Assembly (NCBI RefSeq): GCF_012971745.1
Contig: NZ_CP048834.1
Coordinates: 5,279,001-5,343,000 of the forward strand
Source: Starkeya sp. ORNL1
GTDB lineage: Bacteria > Pseudomonadota > Alphaproteobacteria > Rhizobiales > Xanthobacteraceae
DNA length: 64,000 nt
Direction: 5' to 3'
Below, one piece after another: positions 50,629 through 59,835 of this stretch; positions within the stretch are counted from its first letter, which is position 1, and each line of letters begins with the position of its first letter. The position numbers and the translations under genes were made by a program. Below the pieces are notes generated by a model. It searched no databases. It was not told the DNA's origin and saw only the letters and a program-made list of their open reading frames with translations.

Positions 50629-51263
50629 GGGCAAGTCACCGTGGCGCGGTTGGCGAATTGCGATCCGAATTGGCTCGACGTGGTCAAGGCGTTGAAGAAG
50701 CTCTCGGAAAGCGTCTGCGTCGAGCCGCCGACCGCCGGGTCCGGGCGGTGGAGGCCGAGCGTGCAGCCCTTCGGCGCCGCCTCCAGCTTCACCGGGTTCT
50801 CGTCGGCCAGCGCGAAGGCGACGAAATAGGTCGGGTCATAGACGTCGAGCGTGGTGGTGCCGGCGCTGGCGATCGGCTTGGCCAGCGGCAAGATGAAATG
50901 CAGCGTCAGCGCGGTGCCGTCATAGGTCAGGCCGTAGTCCCGAGGCGTGGCGAAGGCGAGCTTCTCCTTGCCGCGCTGGGCGAAGGTGAAATAGTCGAAT
51001 TCCTTCATGGAATCGATGTTGGTCTGGGCAAGCTCCTTGAGCACCGTGTCGCTCGGCTTGCCGCCTTCGCCCTCGGTCAGGCCCTGCAGCGCGAAGGCGG
51101 AGAAGCCCTCATCGAAGGTCCAGACATGGCGCACGCCGGTCAAGGCGCCGTCCGGGCCATATTCGAGCTGCGAGCGCACATCCACCCAGACATGAGGGTG
51201 GGCGAGCGCCGGGCCGGCACTGAGCGTGAGCGCGCAGGCGAGTGTGGCGACGCGATTCAGCAC
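50625..51263 (-). CDS. DUF1007 exported protein, partner of the NicO exporter
   Basis: 212 aa. Signal peptide MLNRVATLACALTLSAGPALA, then the mature N-terminus HPHVWVDVRSQLEY, the family signature. FTFDEGFS-type segment (VWTFDEGFSAF), and a late CTLGLHRP. The N-terminal HPH may bind metal. DUF1007 genes are nearly always next to NicO-type exporters, as here; its role is probably periplasmic metal handling. Confidence 0.87.
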   Translation of the reverse strand: MLNRVATLACALTLSAGPALAHPHVWVDVRSQLEYGPDGALTGVRHVWTFDEGFSAFALQGLTEGEGGKPSDTVLKELAQTNIDSMKEFDYFTFAQRGKEKLAFATPRDYGLTYDGTALTLHFILPLAKPIASAGTTTLDVYDPTYFVAFALADENPVKLEAAPKGCTLGLHRPDPAVGGSTQTLSESFFNALTTSSQFGSQFANRATVTCP

Positions 51264-51426
51264 GGCATCTCCCCCGATTCATCCTGCCAAGATACATCCC
51301 GCGTCGTGGTGCGGCCCGAGTGCGGCGGAAAGGTGATGGTGCGTTCACCGTTTCGGGAGGGGAAGTTGGGGAAGACGATCACGCACGTTCCTCGTGTCCG
51401 GGCCATGGTTGACCTATGGGAGCGCT

Positions 51427-51460
51427 CTCTAGAGCAGTTTCTTGTCGTTCGGATGATCGT
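51427..51460. repeat. Class E partial copy
   Basis: CTCTAGAGCAGTTTCTTGTC followed by GTTCGGATGATC, matching one arm of the copies at 28195 and 34690. No clear second arm. Confidence 0.4.
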
Positions 51461-51481
51461 GTCCGGAAGGGTGTCGGGACC

Positions 51482-51595
51482 ACGTCATCCTGAGGTGCGA
51501 GCGAAGCGAGCCTCGAAGGATGCTCATCGGCGATGGCCGTCGCTCTGCTTCAGCATCCTTCCAGGCCGCCCACGGGCGGCACCTCAGGATGACGT
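51482..51595. repeat. Class A palindromic repeat, copy 6
   Basis: ACGTCATCCTGAGGTGCGAG..CTCGAAGGATGC, then GCATCCTTCCAGGCCGCC..CACCTCAGGATGACG. With the terminator below and the partial class E element it fills the 419-bp gap 51264-51682, which has no gene. Confidence 0.8.
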
Positions 51596-51616
51596 CGCCC
51601 GTTTGGCGTTGTCACC

Positions 51617-51649
51617 AAAGAAAAAGCCGAGGCTGTTGCCCCGGCTTTC
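51617..51649 (-). terminator. Terminator of the asd gene
   Basis: On the minus strand: AAAGCCGGGG, loop, CCTCGGCTTT followed by TTCTTTG. Stem has one mismatch. Begins 34 bp past the asd stop. Confidence 0.82.
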
Positions 51650-51682
51650 ACCGTCTTTGTCCTTCGAGGCGGAGCGTTCTAC

Positions 51683-52717
51683 TCACGCCGCCTTCTGCTT
51701 CGGCGCCAGCAGCTTGCGGTTGACGAGGCATTCGGCGATCTGCACCGCGTTCAGCGCCGCGCCCTTGCGCAGATTGTCCGACACGCACCAGAAGGCGAGG
51801 CCGTTCTCCACCGTCGCATCCTCGCGGATGCGCGAAATGTAGGTGGCGTCTTCGCCCGCCGCCTCGTACGGCGTGATGTAGCCGCCGGGCTCGCGCTTAT
51901 CGACCACCAGGATACCCGGCGCATTGCGCAGCGCCGAGGTCGCCTCTTCCACCGTGATCGGCTTCTCGAACTCGACGTTCACCGCTTCGGAATGCGCGAC
52001 GAAGACCGGCACGCGCACGCAAGTGGCCGTGAGCTTGATCTTCGTATCGAGGATCTTCTTGGTCTCCGCCATCATCTTCCACTCTTCCTTGGTGAAGCCG
52101 TCTTCCATGAAGACGTCGATGTGGGGGATGACGTTGAAGGCGATGCGCTTCGGGAACTTCTTGGCCTCCACCGGGTCCGAGACGAACACGGCGCGGGTCT
52201 GGGTGAACAGTTCGTCCATGGCGTCCTTGCCGGCGCCGGAGACGGACTGGTAGGTCGAGACCACGACACGCTTGATGGTCGCCAGATCGTGCAGCGGCTT
52301 CAGCGCGACGACGAGCTGCGCGGTCGAGCAGTTCGGGTTGGCAATGATGTTCTTCTTGGTGAAGCCCTTCACCGCGTCGGCATTCACTTCCGGCACGACC
52401 AGCGGAACGTCGGAATCGTAGCGGAAGGCCGAGGAATTATCGATCACCACGCAGCCCTGGGCGCCGATCTTCGGCGACCACTGCTTCGACACATCGCCGC
52501 CGGCCGACATCAGGCAGATGTCGGTGTCGGAGAAGTCGTAGTTTTCCAGGGCTTTGACTTTGAGCGTCTTGTCACCGAAAGAGACCTCGGTGCCGACCGA
52601 GCGGCGCGAGGCGAGAGCAATGACCTCGTCCGCGGGGAAGCCCCGTTCGGCGAGGATGTCGAGCATTTCGCGGCCCACATTGCCAGTGGCGCCGACGACG
52701 GCGACCTTGTAGCCCAT
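51683..52717 (-). CDS. asd: Aspartate-semialdehyde dehydrogenase
   Basis: 344 aa from ATG 52717 (an ATG at 52720 adds one Met; GGAG spacing favours 52717). N-terminal NADP motif VVGATGNVGREML, catalytic Cys in NPNCSTAQ, and the active-site region RIAFNVIPHID and TCVRVPVFVAHSE. Converts aspartyl phosphate to aspartate semialdehyde in lysine, threonine and methionine synthesis. Stand-alone. Confidence 0.95.
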   Translation of the reverse strand: MGYKVAVVGATGNVGREMLDILAERGFPADEVIALASRRSVGTEVSFGDKTLKVKALENYDFSDTDICLMSAGGDVSKQWSPKIGAQGCVVIDNSSAFRYDSDVPLVVPEVNADAVKGFTKKNIIANPNCSTAQLVVALKPLHDLATIKRVVVSTYQSVSGAGKDAMDELFTQTRAVFVSDPVEAKKFPKRIAFNVIPHIDVFMEDGFTKEEWKMMAETKKILDTKIKLTATCVRVPVFVAHSEAVNVEFEKPITVEEATSALRNAPGILVVDKREPGGYITPYEAAGEDATYISRIREDATVENGLAFWCVSDNLRKGAALNAVQIAECLVNRKLLAPKQKAA

Positions 52718-52841
52718 CATATTCTCCGGATCAGACAGACGCCCGGCCCTGCACAGGCGCGGGAGGGCGCGCTTTTACGCTGAAAGTGGTGGGGAGGCAA
52801 CGGTGGGGCAAGGGGGCAGGTAGTCAGCGCTGCACTGCGTG

Positions 52842-52985
52842 GGCATCCTTCGAGGCTCGGGATTCTTTCTTTTGGCTTGCCAAGGACAAGACCCGAGCAG
52901 GCTCGCACCTCACGATGACGTGGTTCCGTTAACAGCAACGTCATCCTGAGGTGCCCGGCAAAGCCGGGCCTCGAAGGATGATGAA
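52842..52985. repeat. Class A palindromic repeat, copy 7, with an internal insertion
   Basis: GCATCCTTCGAGGCTCG is followed by about 35 unrelated bases (from GATTCTTTC to GAGCAG) before GCTCGCACCTCACGATGACG; the inverted arm CGTCATCCTGAGGTGCCCGG..CCTCGAAGGATG is intact. Longest copy in the window. Confidence 0.8.
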
Positions 52986-53000
52986 GCAGAAGGGGCTTGC

Positions 53001-54272
53001 CTACTCCGCCGCCCCGGCCCGCACCACGCCGTAGCGGCGTGCGACATAGTCCGTGACGATCTTCTTGAAATCCTCGCGCAGCGTCGGGCCGCGCAGCGTC
53101 ATCGCCTTCTTGCCGTCGATATAGACCGGCGCGGTCGGGAACTCGCCGGTGCCGGGCAGCGAGATGCCGATATCGGCATGCTTGCTCTCGCCGGGGCCGT
53201 TGACGATGCAGCCCATCACCGCGACGTTCAAAGCCTCGACGCCGGGATAATGCCGCTTCCATTCCGGCATGCTGGTGCGGATGAAGTCCTGCACCTCGAA
53301 GGCCAGTTCCTGGAAGGTGGTGGAGGTGGTGCGGCCGCAGCCGGGGCAGGCGGCGACCAGCGGCACGAAGGTGCGCAGGCCCATGGTCTGCAGCATCTCC
53401 TGCGCCACCGTCACCTCGCGGGTGCGGTCGCCGCCGGGCTCCGGGGTCAGCGAGACGCGGATGGTGTCGCCGATGCCCTGCTGCAGCAGCACGCCCATCG
53501 CCGCGGTGGAGGCGACGATGCCCTTCGAGCCCATGCCGGCTTCGGTCAGGCCGAGATGCAACGCATAGTCGGCGCGGCGGGCCAACTCGGAATAGACGGT
53601 GATCAGGTCCTGTACCGCCGACACCTTGGCGGAGAGGATGATCCTCTCCCGTGCCATGCCGATCTCCTCGGCCAGCGCCGCGGAGAGCAGCGCCGAGCGG
53701 ATCAGCGCCTCGCGGGTGACGGCGCGGGCGTCCGCCGGACGCGGCAGCGCGGCGTTCTCGTCCATCAGCCGGGTGAGCATGTCGTCGTCGAGCGAACCCC
53801 AGTTCGCGCCGATGCGCACCGGCTTGTCGTGCTTCAGCGCCAGCTCGACGATGGTGGTGAAGTGCCGGTCGCGCTTCTCGCCGAAGCCGACATTGCCGGG
53901 ATTGATGCGGTATTTGTCGAGCGCGGCGGCGCAGTCCGGATGCTCGGCCAGCAGGATATGGCCATTATAGTGGAAGTCGCCGACGATCGGGACATCGAGC
54001 CCCATCTTCAGCAGCTTCTCCTTGATATGCGGGATCGCCGCGGCAGATTCGGTGCGGTCGACCGTCAGCCGCACCAGTTCCGAACCGGCGCGGGCGAGCG
54101 CCGCGGTCTGGCGCACCGTGGCCTCGACATCGGCGGTGTCGGTGTTGGTCATGGACTGCACCACGACCGGGGCGCCGCCGCCGACCGCAATGTTGCCGAC
54201 CATCACCGGCACGGTCCGGCGCCGGTCCGCTGGTCCGGCGGCTTCAAGCTCGGGGGCGACGACAGCGTTCAT
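53001..54272 (-). CDS. ispG: 4-hydroxy-3-methylbut-2-enyl-diphosphate synthase (flavodoxin)
   Basis: 423 aa. [14 protein letters not shown] near the start, RIGANWGSL, and the 4Fe-4S cysteines in CPGCGR and [10 protein letters not shown]. The latter motif is highly specific. Converts MEcPP to HMBPP in the MEP isoprenoid route. Followed on the same strand by a class A repeat, preceded by zur with a 52-bp gap. Confidence 0.96.
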   Translation of the reverse strand: MNAVVAPELEAAGPADRRRTVPVMVGNIAVGGGAPVVVQSMTNTDTADVEATVRQTAALARAGSELVRLTVDRTESAAAIPHIKEKLLKMGLDVPIVGDFHYNGHILLAEHPDCAAALDKYRINPGNVGFGEKRDRHFTTIVELALKHDKPVRIGANWGSLDDDMLTRLMDENAALPRPADARAVTREALIRSALLSAALAEEIGMARERIILSAKVSAVQDLITVYSELARRADYALHLGLTEAGMGSKGIVASTAAMGVLLQQGIGDTIRVSLTPEPGGDRTREVTVAQEMLQTMGLRTFVPLVAACPGCGRTTSTTFQELAFEVQDFIRTSMPEWKRHYPGVEALNVAVMGCIVNGPGESKHADIGISLPGTGEFPTAPVYIDGKKAMTLRGPTLREDFKKIVTDYVARRYGVVRAGAAE

Positions 54273-54324
54273 ACGGACATCTCACAATGAGGCGCGGACG
54301 GAGTAGGCGTGGCGAGGCGCGCGG

Positions 54325-54852
54325 TCAACCGGCACCGCGCGAAGGATCAGTAACGGCACCGGCCTGGCACCGTGAACAGGTGCCGGCGATCTCGATCACC
54401 GGGGTGCGCGGCGTGAAGCCGGCGGCGCGGGTCGCCCAGGCGAGGTCGCGGCCGACCGCGTGCGAGGCGACCTCGGCAGCCTGGCCGCAGCGCTCGCAGA
54501 TCAGGAAGACGATGACGTCCTCGCTGCCATGCGCGCGCCCGCAGGCGAGATAGGCGTTGCGGCTCTCGATGCGGTGGGCGAGGCCCTCCGCCACCAGGAA
54601 ATCCAGCGCGCGATAGACCGACATCGGCGGCGGCTTCTCGCCGGAGCTGCCGAGCCGGTCCACCAGCTCATAGGCGCCGAGCGGCACATGGCTGTCGGCC
54701 AGCGTCTCCAGCACCCGGCGGCGCAGCGGAGTGAGCCGTACGCCGCGGACATCGCAGCACGCCTCGGCCCGCGCCAGCGCGTCGCTGACGCAAGCGCCGT
54801 GATCGTGGTCGTGCCCGATCGTCTCCGGACGTGCGGTGTCTAATGGCGTCAT
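54325..54852 (-). CDS. zur: Zinc uptake regulator, Fur family
   Basis: 175 aa. N-terminal His stretch GHDHDHGACVSD, winged helix (VRLTPLRRRVLETL, YELVDRLGS, SVYRALDFLVAEGL), then the structural zinc cysteines CERCGQ and CSRCQ. The Zur-type spacing and absence of the Fur iron-site HHDH motif favour Zur. It would repress the operon at 38761 through the two boxes at 38681 and 38716 when zinc is plentiful. Confidence 0.9.
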   Translation of the reverse strand: MTPLDTARPETIGHDHDHGACVSDALARAEACCDVRGVRLTPLRRRVLETLADSHVPLGAYELVDRLGSSGEKPPPMSVYRALDFLVAEGLAHRIESRNAYLACGRAHGSEDVIVFLICERCGQAAEVASHAVGRDLAWATRAAGFTPRTPVIEIAGTCSRCQAGAVTDPSRGAG

Positions 54853-55068
54853 GGCATCATCGTAGTCGAGCCATATGGATCAGGAAACCTTGACCGGCTT
54901 ATGACCCGGTTCTTTCCTTGCCGGCATCTTTGCAGCGGACGAGAGCGTGATACCGTATTGCGTCGCGACATTCCACGTCGCAGCGCCGATATGGGCAGGC
55001 CCGCCGGCGTCCGCAACGTTCTCTACCTCACGTCCCGTTGCCCACCGTTCCACCTCGAGGAGAAGCGC

Positions 55069-55851
55069 ATGCTGAAGGGAAAGACCGCCGTCGTCACCGG
55101 ATCGACCAGCGGCATCGGCCTCGCCATCGCCAAGGGGCTTGCGGGGGAAGGGTGCAACATCGTGCTCAACGGTTTCGGCGATGCCGGCGAGATCGAGAAG
55201 CTGCGTGCCGGCATCGAGGCCGAGCATGGCGTGAAGGTGGCCTATAACGCGGCCGACCTGACCAAGGGCTCCGAGTGTGCGGCGCTCATCAAGTTCGCCG
55301 AGGACACGTTCGGCTCGGTCGACGTGCTGGTGAACAATGCCGGCGTGCAGCATGTCGCGCCGATCGAAGAATTCCCGGCCGACAAATGGGACCTCATCAT
55401 CGCGCTCAACCTCTCGGCCGCCTTCCATGCCACCCGCGCCGCCGTGCCCGGCATGAAGGCGCGCAAATGGGGGCGCATCATCAACACCGCCTCGGCGCAC
55501 GCCCTTGTCGCCTCGCCGTTCAAATCCGCCTATGTCGCGGCCAAGCACGGCATCGCCGGGCTCACCAAGACGGTGGCGCTGGAGACCGCCACCTTCGGCA
55601 TCACCTGCAACGCCATCTGCCCCGGCTATGTGTGGACGCCGCTGGTGGAGAAGCAGATTCCCGACACCGCCAAGGCCCGCGGCATGACCGAGGAGCAGGT
55701 GAAGCACGACGTGATCCTGGCGGCGCAGCCGACCAAGGAGTTCATCACGGTAGAGGAAGTCGCGGCGCTTGCCGTGTTCCTCGCGTCGGACGCGGCACGG
55801 TCGATCACCGGCTCGATGCAGCAGATCGACGGCGGCTGGGTCGCTGAATAA
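55069..55851 (+). CDS. 3-hydroxybutyrate dehydrogenase (SDR)
   Basis: 260 aa from ATG 55069 (GAGGAG upstream). [18 protein letters not shown], Ser in [22 protein letters not shown], and [14 protein letters not shown], the last two being features of BdhA-type SDRs. Interconverts 3-hydroxybutyrate and acetoacetate with NAD. Overlaps the patatin gene by one base. Confidence 0.9.
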   Translation: MLKGKTAVVTGSTSGIGLAIAKGLAGEGCNIVLNGFGDAGEIEKLRAGIEAEHGVKVAYNAADLTKGSECAALIKFAEDTFGSVDVLVNNAGVQHVAPIEEFPADKWDLIIALNLSAAFHATRAAVPGMKARKWGRIINTASAHALVASPFKSAYVAAKHGIAGLTKTVALETATFGITCNAICPGYVWTPLVEKQIPDTAKARGMTEEQVKHDVILAAQPTKEFITVEEVAALAVFLASDAARSITGSMQQIDGGWVAE

Positions 55852-57326
55852 TGGCGGAGACCGGGAAGCCGAAGCGGGGACGGCCGGTGGTGCGGGGACG
55901 CCGCATTACGGCCCGGGCCGCCGCCAGCAAGCCGGCGGTCGAGAAGGCGGCCGCGCAGCAACCGGTGGCGCCGGAACCCGCCGCCAAGGTGGCTGCGGCC
56001 AAGAGGGCTGCGCCCAAGGCGACCGGGGCCAAGACGATCGCGGCCAAGACGACCGGGACCAACACGACCTTGTCCAAGACGACCGCGGCCAAGACGATTG
56101 TCGACGAGACGATGGCGCCCAAGGCTCCAGCGGCCAAGCCGCCGGCTCCGAAAAAGTCCGCCGCGAGCAAGCCTGCGGCGGTGGAGCAGGCCGCCGCTGA
56201 GTCCAAGGTCGAGACCGTCGCCAGCGCCATCTCGGTCCACGGCCCGGTCGGCGAAGAAGCAGTCAAGACCAAGGCCCCGGCGCCGGTCTCGCCCAAGCTG
56301 AAGCCGCTCAATCTGGCGCTCCAGGGTGGCGGCGCACATGGCGCCTTCACCTGGGGCGTGCTCGACCGGCTGCTGGAAGACGGCCGCATCGAGATCGAGG
56401 GGATATCCGGCACCAGCGCCGGCGCCATGAATGCGGCGGTGCTGGCCTCAGGCCTCGCTCATGGCGGCAATGAAGGCGCGCGCGCCGCGCTCGCCGGCTA
56501 TTGGCGCGACGTCTCCCGCGCCGGCCGCGCCAGCCCGTTGCAGCGCACGCTGCTCGATCGGCTGATGGGGCAGTGGTCGCTGAACGCCAACCCGGCCTAT
56601 ATCGCCTTCGACATGGCGAGCCGGTTCCTGTCGCCGTACGATTTCAACCCGCTCAACATCAATCCGCTGATGGATCTGATCGCCGAGCATGTCGATTTCG
56701 ACGCGGTGCAGTCCTGCGCCCATGTGCATGTCTTCGTCAGCGCCACCAATGTGCATACCGGCAAGGTGCGCATCTTCTCGAAGCACCAGCTCACCCCCGC
56801 GGCGATCATGGCCTCGGCCTGCCTGCCCTTCATGTTCCAGGCGGTCGAGATCGACGGCGTGCCCTATTGGGACGGCGGCTATATGGGCAACCCCGCCATG
56901 TTCCCATTCTACAATGCGGTGAAGACCGACGACATATTACTGGTTCAGATCAACCCGATCATCCGCCGCGAGACGCCGCGCACCGCGCGCGACATCCAGG
57001 ACCGGCTGAACGAAATCACCTTCAACGCCTCGCTGCTCGCCCAGCTGCGTGCTGCGGAATTCGTGACCCGCCTGCTCGGCCAGGGCAATCTCGACCGCAA
57101 GGGCGACGGCATGGCCGGCTACCGCGATCTGCGCCTGCACCGCATCGACGGTGCCGAGAAGCTGATCGCGCTCGACGCCTCGACCAAGATGAATGCGGAA
57201 TGGGAGTTCCTGCAGTTTCTGCGCGACATCGGGCGCGAGGCGGCCGACCGGTTCATCGAGGAGCATTTCGACGATATCGGCGTGCGCAGCACGCTCGATG
57301 TGCAGGAAGAACTGCGGAAGAGCTGA
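55851..57326 (+). CDS. Patatin-like phospholipase with histone-H1-like N-terminal tail
   Basis: 491 aa. Residues ~1-145 are low-complexity, rich in Ala, Lys, Pro and Thr ([25 protein letters not shown]) and start with a KPKRGRP AT-hook-like patch. Residues ~155-480 are a patatin domain: oxyanion [13 protein letters not shown], nucleophile [12 protein letters not shown], and the Asp of DGGYMGNPA. No signal peptide. A conserved pair with bdhA in Hyphomicrobiales; its proposed function is lipid or PHB-granule related, but this is inference. Confidence 0.88.
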   Translation: MAETGKPKRGRPVVRGRRITARAAASKPAVEKAAAQQPVAPEPAAKVAAAKRAAPKATGAKTIAAKTTGTNTTLSKTTAAKTIVDETMAPKAPAAKPPAPKKSAASKPAAVEQAAAESKVETVASAISVHGPVGEEAVKTKAPAPVSPKLKPLNLALQGGGAHGAFTWGVLDRLLEDGRIEIEGISGTSAGAMNAAVLASGLAHGGNEGARAALAGYWRDVSRAGRASPLQRTLLDRLMGQWSLNANPAYIAFDMASRFLSPYDFNPLNINPLMDLIAEHVDFDAVQSCAHVHVFVSATNVHTGKVRIFSKHQLTPAAIMASACLPFMFQAVEIDGVPYWDGGYMGNPAMFPFYNAVKTDDILLVQINPIIRRETPRTARDIQDRLNEITFNASLLAQLRAAEFVTRLLGQGNLDRKGDGMAGYRDLRLHRIDGAEKLIALDASTKMNAEWEFLQFLRDIGREAADRFIEEHFDDIGVRSTLDVQEELRKS

Positions 57327-57335
57327 TCAATAGAC

Positions 57336-57368
57336 CCGCATCCCCGGGTCAAGCCCGGGGATGAGGGC
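57336..57368. repeat. Class D partial repeat
   Basis: CGCATCCCCGGGTCAAGCCC then GGGGATGAGGGC, a half copy of the element at 30420. Confidence 0.6.
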
Positions 57369-57388
57369 GCATAGGGCCCTCCGGAGAC

Positions 57389-57793
57389 CTAAGCCGCCTT
57401 GCGGTCGCGGCCGAAGGGGTCGCCGAGCACCGATTCGGTGTGCAGCGTGCACAGCCACTTGCCGTCATGACGGACCCAGGTCGAGGCGTCGGCGGCCTCC
57501 ATGGTGAGCTTCTGGCCGTCCACCGTCAGCTTCTCCCGAACCTTGTAGCCGATGATGGCGACGTCCGGTGAGGGCGAGGCAACCTGTATTTCGTCGAACC
57601 AGAAAGCATGCAGATCCCATTTGCCGCCCTTCATCATCCGGGCGAAGGTCGCTTTGTCGATGCTGGCGACGCCTTGCGCGCCGGTGACGATGCAGGTGTC
57701 CGCCATGAGGCCGACGGCGGTATCGACATCGCGGTCGATCATGGTCTGCCAGAAGCGCTTTTCGAGGTCGATGATCTCCGTCCTGGTATCCAT
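57389..57793 (-). CDS. SnoaL/NTF2-like protein
   Basis: 134 aa from ATG 57793; the RBS is AGGGAGG. Cone-fold pattern: DLEKRFWQTMIDRDVDTAVGLMADTCIV, then strands and a C-terminal DASTWVRHDGKWLCTLH (DUF4440 pattern). No catalytic residues assigned. Stands alone between the patatin and RluA genes. Confidence 0.8.
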   Translation of the reverse strand: MDTRTEIIDLEKRFWQTMIDRDVDTAVGLMADTCIVTGAQGVASIDKATFARMMKGGKWDLHAFWFDEIQVASPSPDVAIIGYKVREKLTVDGQKLTMEAADASTWVRHDGKWLCTLHTESVLGDPFGRDRKAA

Positions 57794-57924
57794 CAAAGCC
57801 TCCCTGAGGAATGACGCACATGGCCGTTAACGCGGAGGTGGCGCAAAGGTGCCTCGGTCACGGAGAATCCAAAGCTGTAGGCATCAGGCTCGACGCCGCC
57901 CACGCTTTGTGATGTGACCGGGCG

Positions 57925-58671
57925 ATGAACTCTCCCGCTGATCCCATCGACATCGCCGCCCGCATCCTGCACCGCGACGGGATGGTGCTGGTCATCGACA
58001 AGCCCTACGGCCTGCCGGTGCACAAGGGGCCGAAGGGCGGCGTAACATTGGCCGACCATCTCGCCGAGCTGCAATTCGGCCTGCCCCATGCGCCGGAACT
58101 GGCGCACCGGCTCGACAAGGACACCTCGGGCTGCCTGGTGTTGGGACGCCATCGCAAGGCGCTGGCCGAGCTCGGCAAGGCCTTCGCCAATGGCACGGTC
58201 GGCAAGACCTATGTGGCGGTGGTGCGCGGCGTGCCCAAGGAGACGTCGGGGCGCATCGAGCTCAGGCTCGCCAAGCGCTCGCCGCATCGCGGCTGGTGGA
58301 TGGCGGTGGATCCCAAGGGACAGCAGGCGATCAGCGAATGGCGGCTGATCGGCGCCGGGGACGGGCTCGCCGTGGTGGCGCTGTCGCCGCTCACCGGGCG
58401 CACCCACCAGTTGCGCGTGCATCTCGACGCCATCGGCCACCCGATCCTCGGCGACCAGATCTATGGCGGCGCCTCGCGCCTGCCGGGCGGGCTGCGGTTG
58501 CATCTGCATTCGCGCCGCGTGGTGCTGCCGCAAGGCAGGAAGCCGCCGCTCGACGTGCGCGCGCCGCTGCCGAGCCATTTCCACGCGACACTGGACGCGC
58601 TCGGCCTCGATGCCGCGACCGTCGAGGCCGCGGCCGACGACGCGGAATTTACGAAGCTAGCCGCTGGCTGA
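57925..58671 (+). CDS. RluA-family pseudouridine synthase
   Basis: 248 aa. Catalytic motif HRLDKDTSGCLVLG, GKTYVAVVRG, and GRTHQLRVHLDAIGHPILGD near the C-terminus. No S4 domain, as in the RluA/TruC branch. Target rRNA or tRNA site cannot be told. Its last 23 bases overlap the convergent glucokinase gene. Confidence 0.9.
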   Translation: MNSPADPIDIAARILHRDGMVLVIDKPYGLPVHKGPKGGVTLADHLAELQFGLPHAPELAHRLDKDTSGCLVLGRHRKALAELGKAFANGTVGKTYVAVVRGVPKETSGRIELRLAKRSPHRGWWMAVDPKGQQAISEWRLIGAGDGLAVVALSPLTGRTHQLRVHLDAIGHPILGDQIYGGASRLPGGLRLHLHSRRVVLPQGRKPPLDVRAPLPSHFHATLDALGLDAATVEAAADDAEFTKLAAG

Positions 58672-59593
58672 TCTTCGCCGCCACCTGGCCGATGCCGATC
58701 AGGCCGGGCGTCGGATGGATGATGAGTTGCACCGGCGTTGCCATCAGGCGTGGGCCGAAGGGCGGGTGTTCCTCGAACGCCTCGCGGAACGGCGAAGCGG
58801 TGAAGAGCGGCGCGAGACCGGTCGCCACCCCGCCGGCGAGAAAGACGCCGCCGCGCGCATCGAAGGTCAGCGCCAGGTCGCCGGCGATCCGGCCGAACAG
58901 CCGCAGGAAGATCTGGCAGGTCTCGACAGCGGTCTCCTCGCCGGCCAGAGCGGCGGCGATCACCGCCTCCGGCGCCAGCCGGTCGCCGCTGAGCACGGTG
59001 TGGATGCGGGCGAGGCCGGAGCCGGAGAGCGCGTGCTCCACCACCACCGGGCCGAGGGCGCGTACCAGATGGGCGAGCAGGCGAGCCTCCTGCGCATTGG
59101 TGGCGCCCAGCCGGCAATGGCCACCTTCGCCCCTGACGACGATCAACTCGCCGCCGGAGCGGACGAGGCCGGCTACGCCGAAGCCGGTGCCCGGCCCGCA
59201 TACCAGCATCGGCGCGCCTTCGGCGGCGTGACCGCCGCCCACGCCAAGCAGGTCCGCAGAGCCGAGCGCCGGCACTCCGTAGGCCAGTGCCTCGAAATCG
59301 TTCACCACCACGAAGTCCTGCCAGCCGAACTTCTCGCGCATCGCAATCTTGGACAGCGACCAGTCGCGATTGGTCAGCTTCACATGATCGTCCTCGCTGG
59401 GGCCGGCGATGGCGAGCGCCGCGGCCACCACGGTCGCCCCGCGCTCAGCGAGATCGTGCGCGAGCAACTGCTCGAAGCCGGCGAACTCGTCATTGCGATG
59501 GATGCGCACCTCGTGCGGAACGCCGTCGGCGCCGACAAGGGCGAGGCGGGAGGAGGTGCCGCCGATATCGGCGATCAGGACGTTATTGGCCAT
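58649..59593 (-). CDS. glk: Glucokinase (bacterial Glk type)
   Basis: 314 aa. LIADIGGTSSRLALV (phosphate-1), VVNDFEALAYGVPAL, GPGTGFGVAGLV, EGGHCRLGATN and a late GGVATGLAPLF. ATG 59593 with GAAGG. ATP-dependent phosphorylation of glucose. Converges with the RluA gene. Confidence 0.88.
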   Translation of the reverse strand: MANNVLIADIGGTSSRLALVGADGVPHEVRIHRNDEFAGFEQLLAHDLAERGATVVAAALAIAGPSEDDHVKLTNRDWSLSKIAMREKFGWQDFVVVNDFEALAYGVPALGSADLLGVGGGHAAEGAPMLVCGPGTGFGVAGLVRSGGELIVVRGEGGHCRLGATNAQEARLLAHLVRALGPVVVEHALSGSGLARIHTVLSGDRLAPEAVIAAALAGEETAVETCQIFLRLFGRIAGDLALTFDARGGVFLAGGVATGLAPLFTASPFREAFEEHPPFGPRLMATPVQLIIHPTPGLIGIGQVAAKISQRLAS

Positions 59594-59716
59594 GAAACCT
59601 TCGTCGTCTGGTCTTGCGCGCTTGCGCGCGGGTGGGCGTTGAGGGGGCGATAGGAACCAATCCCACGCCGTTTCACAAGCCCCGACCCGCGGTTGTGTTC
59701 CCCACGACAAGCGCAG

Positions 59717-59823
59717 CATGTTCCGCAAAAGTTGAATGACTTTTGCGATCAGAACATGCTCGGCCTTAAGCTCGTGCACTTTCTTATCGTCCGGATGGGT
59801 TCCATCCGGACGGAAAGGGCTCT
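59717..59823. repeat. Class E paired short palindromes, copy 4
   Basis: AGCATGTTCCGCAAAAGTTG with GAACATGCTC, then GCACTTTCTTATCGTCCGG with ATCCGGACGGAAAGGGCTCT. Between the divergent glk and rsmB genes. Confidence 0.65.
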
Positions 59824-59835
59824 AGTTCGACCATT

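Noticed and set aside
48160..50829. 889-codon plus-strand frame across the ligase-like and NicO genes
   Set aside because: Opposes genes with strong family motifs and runs through repeat DNA.
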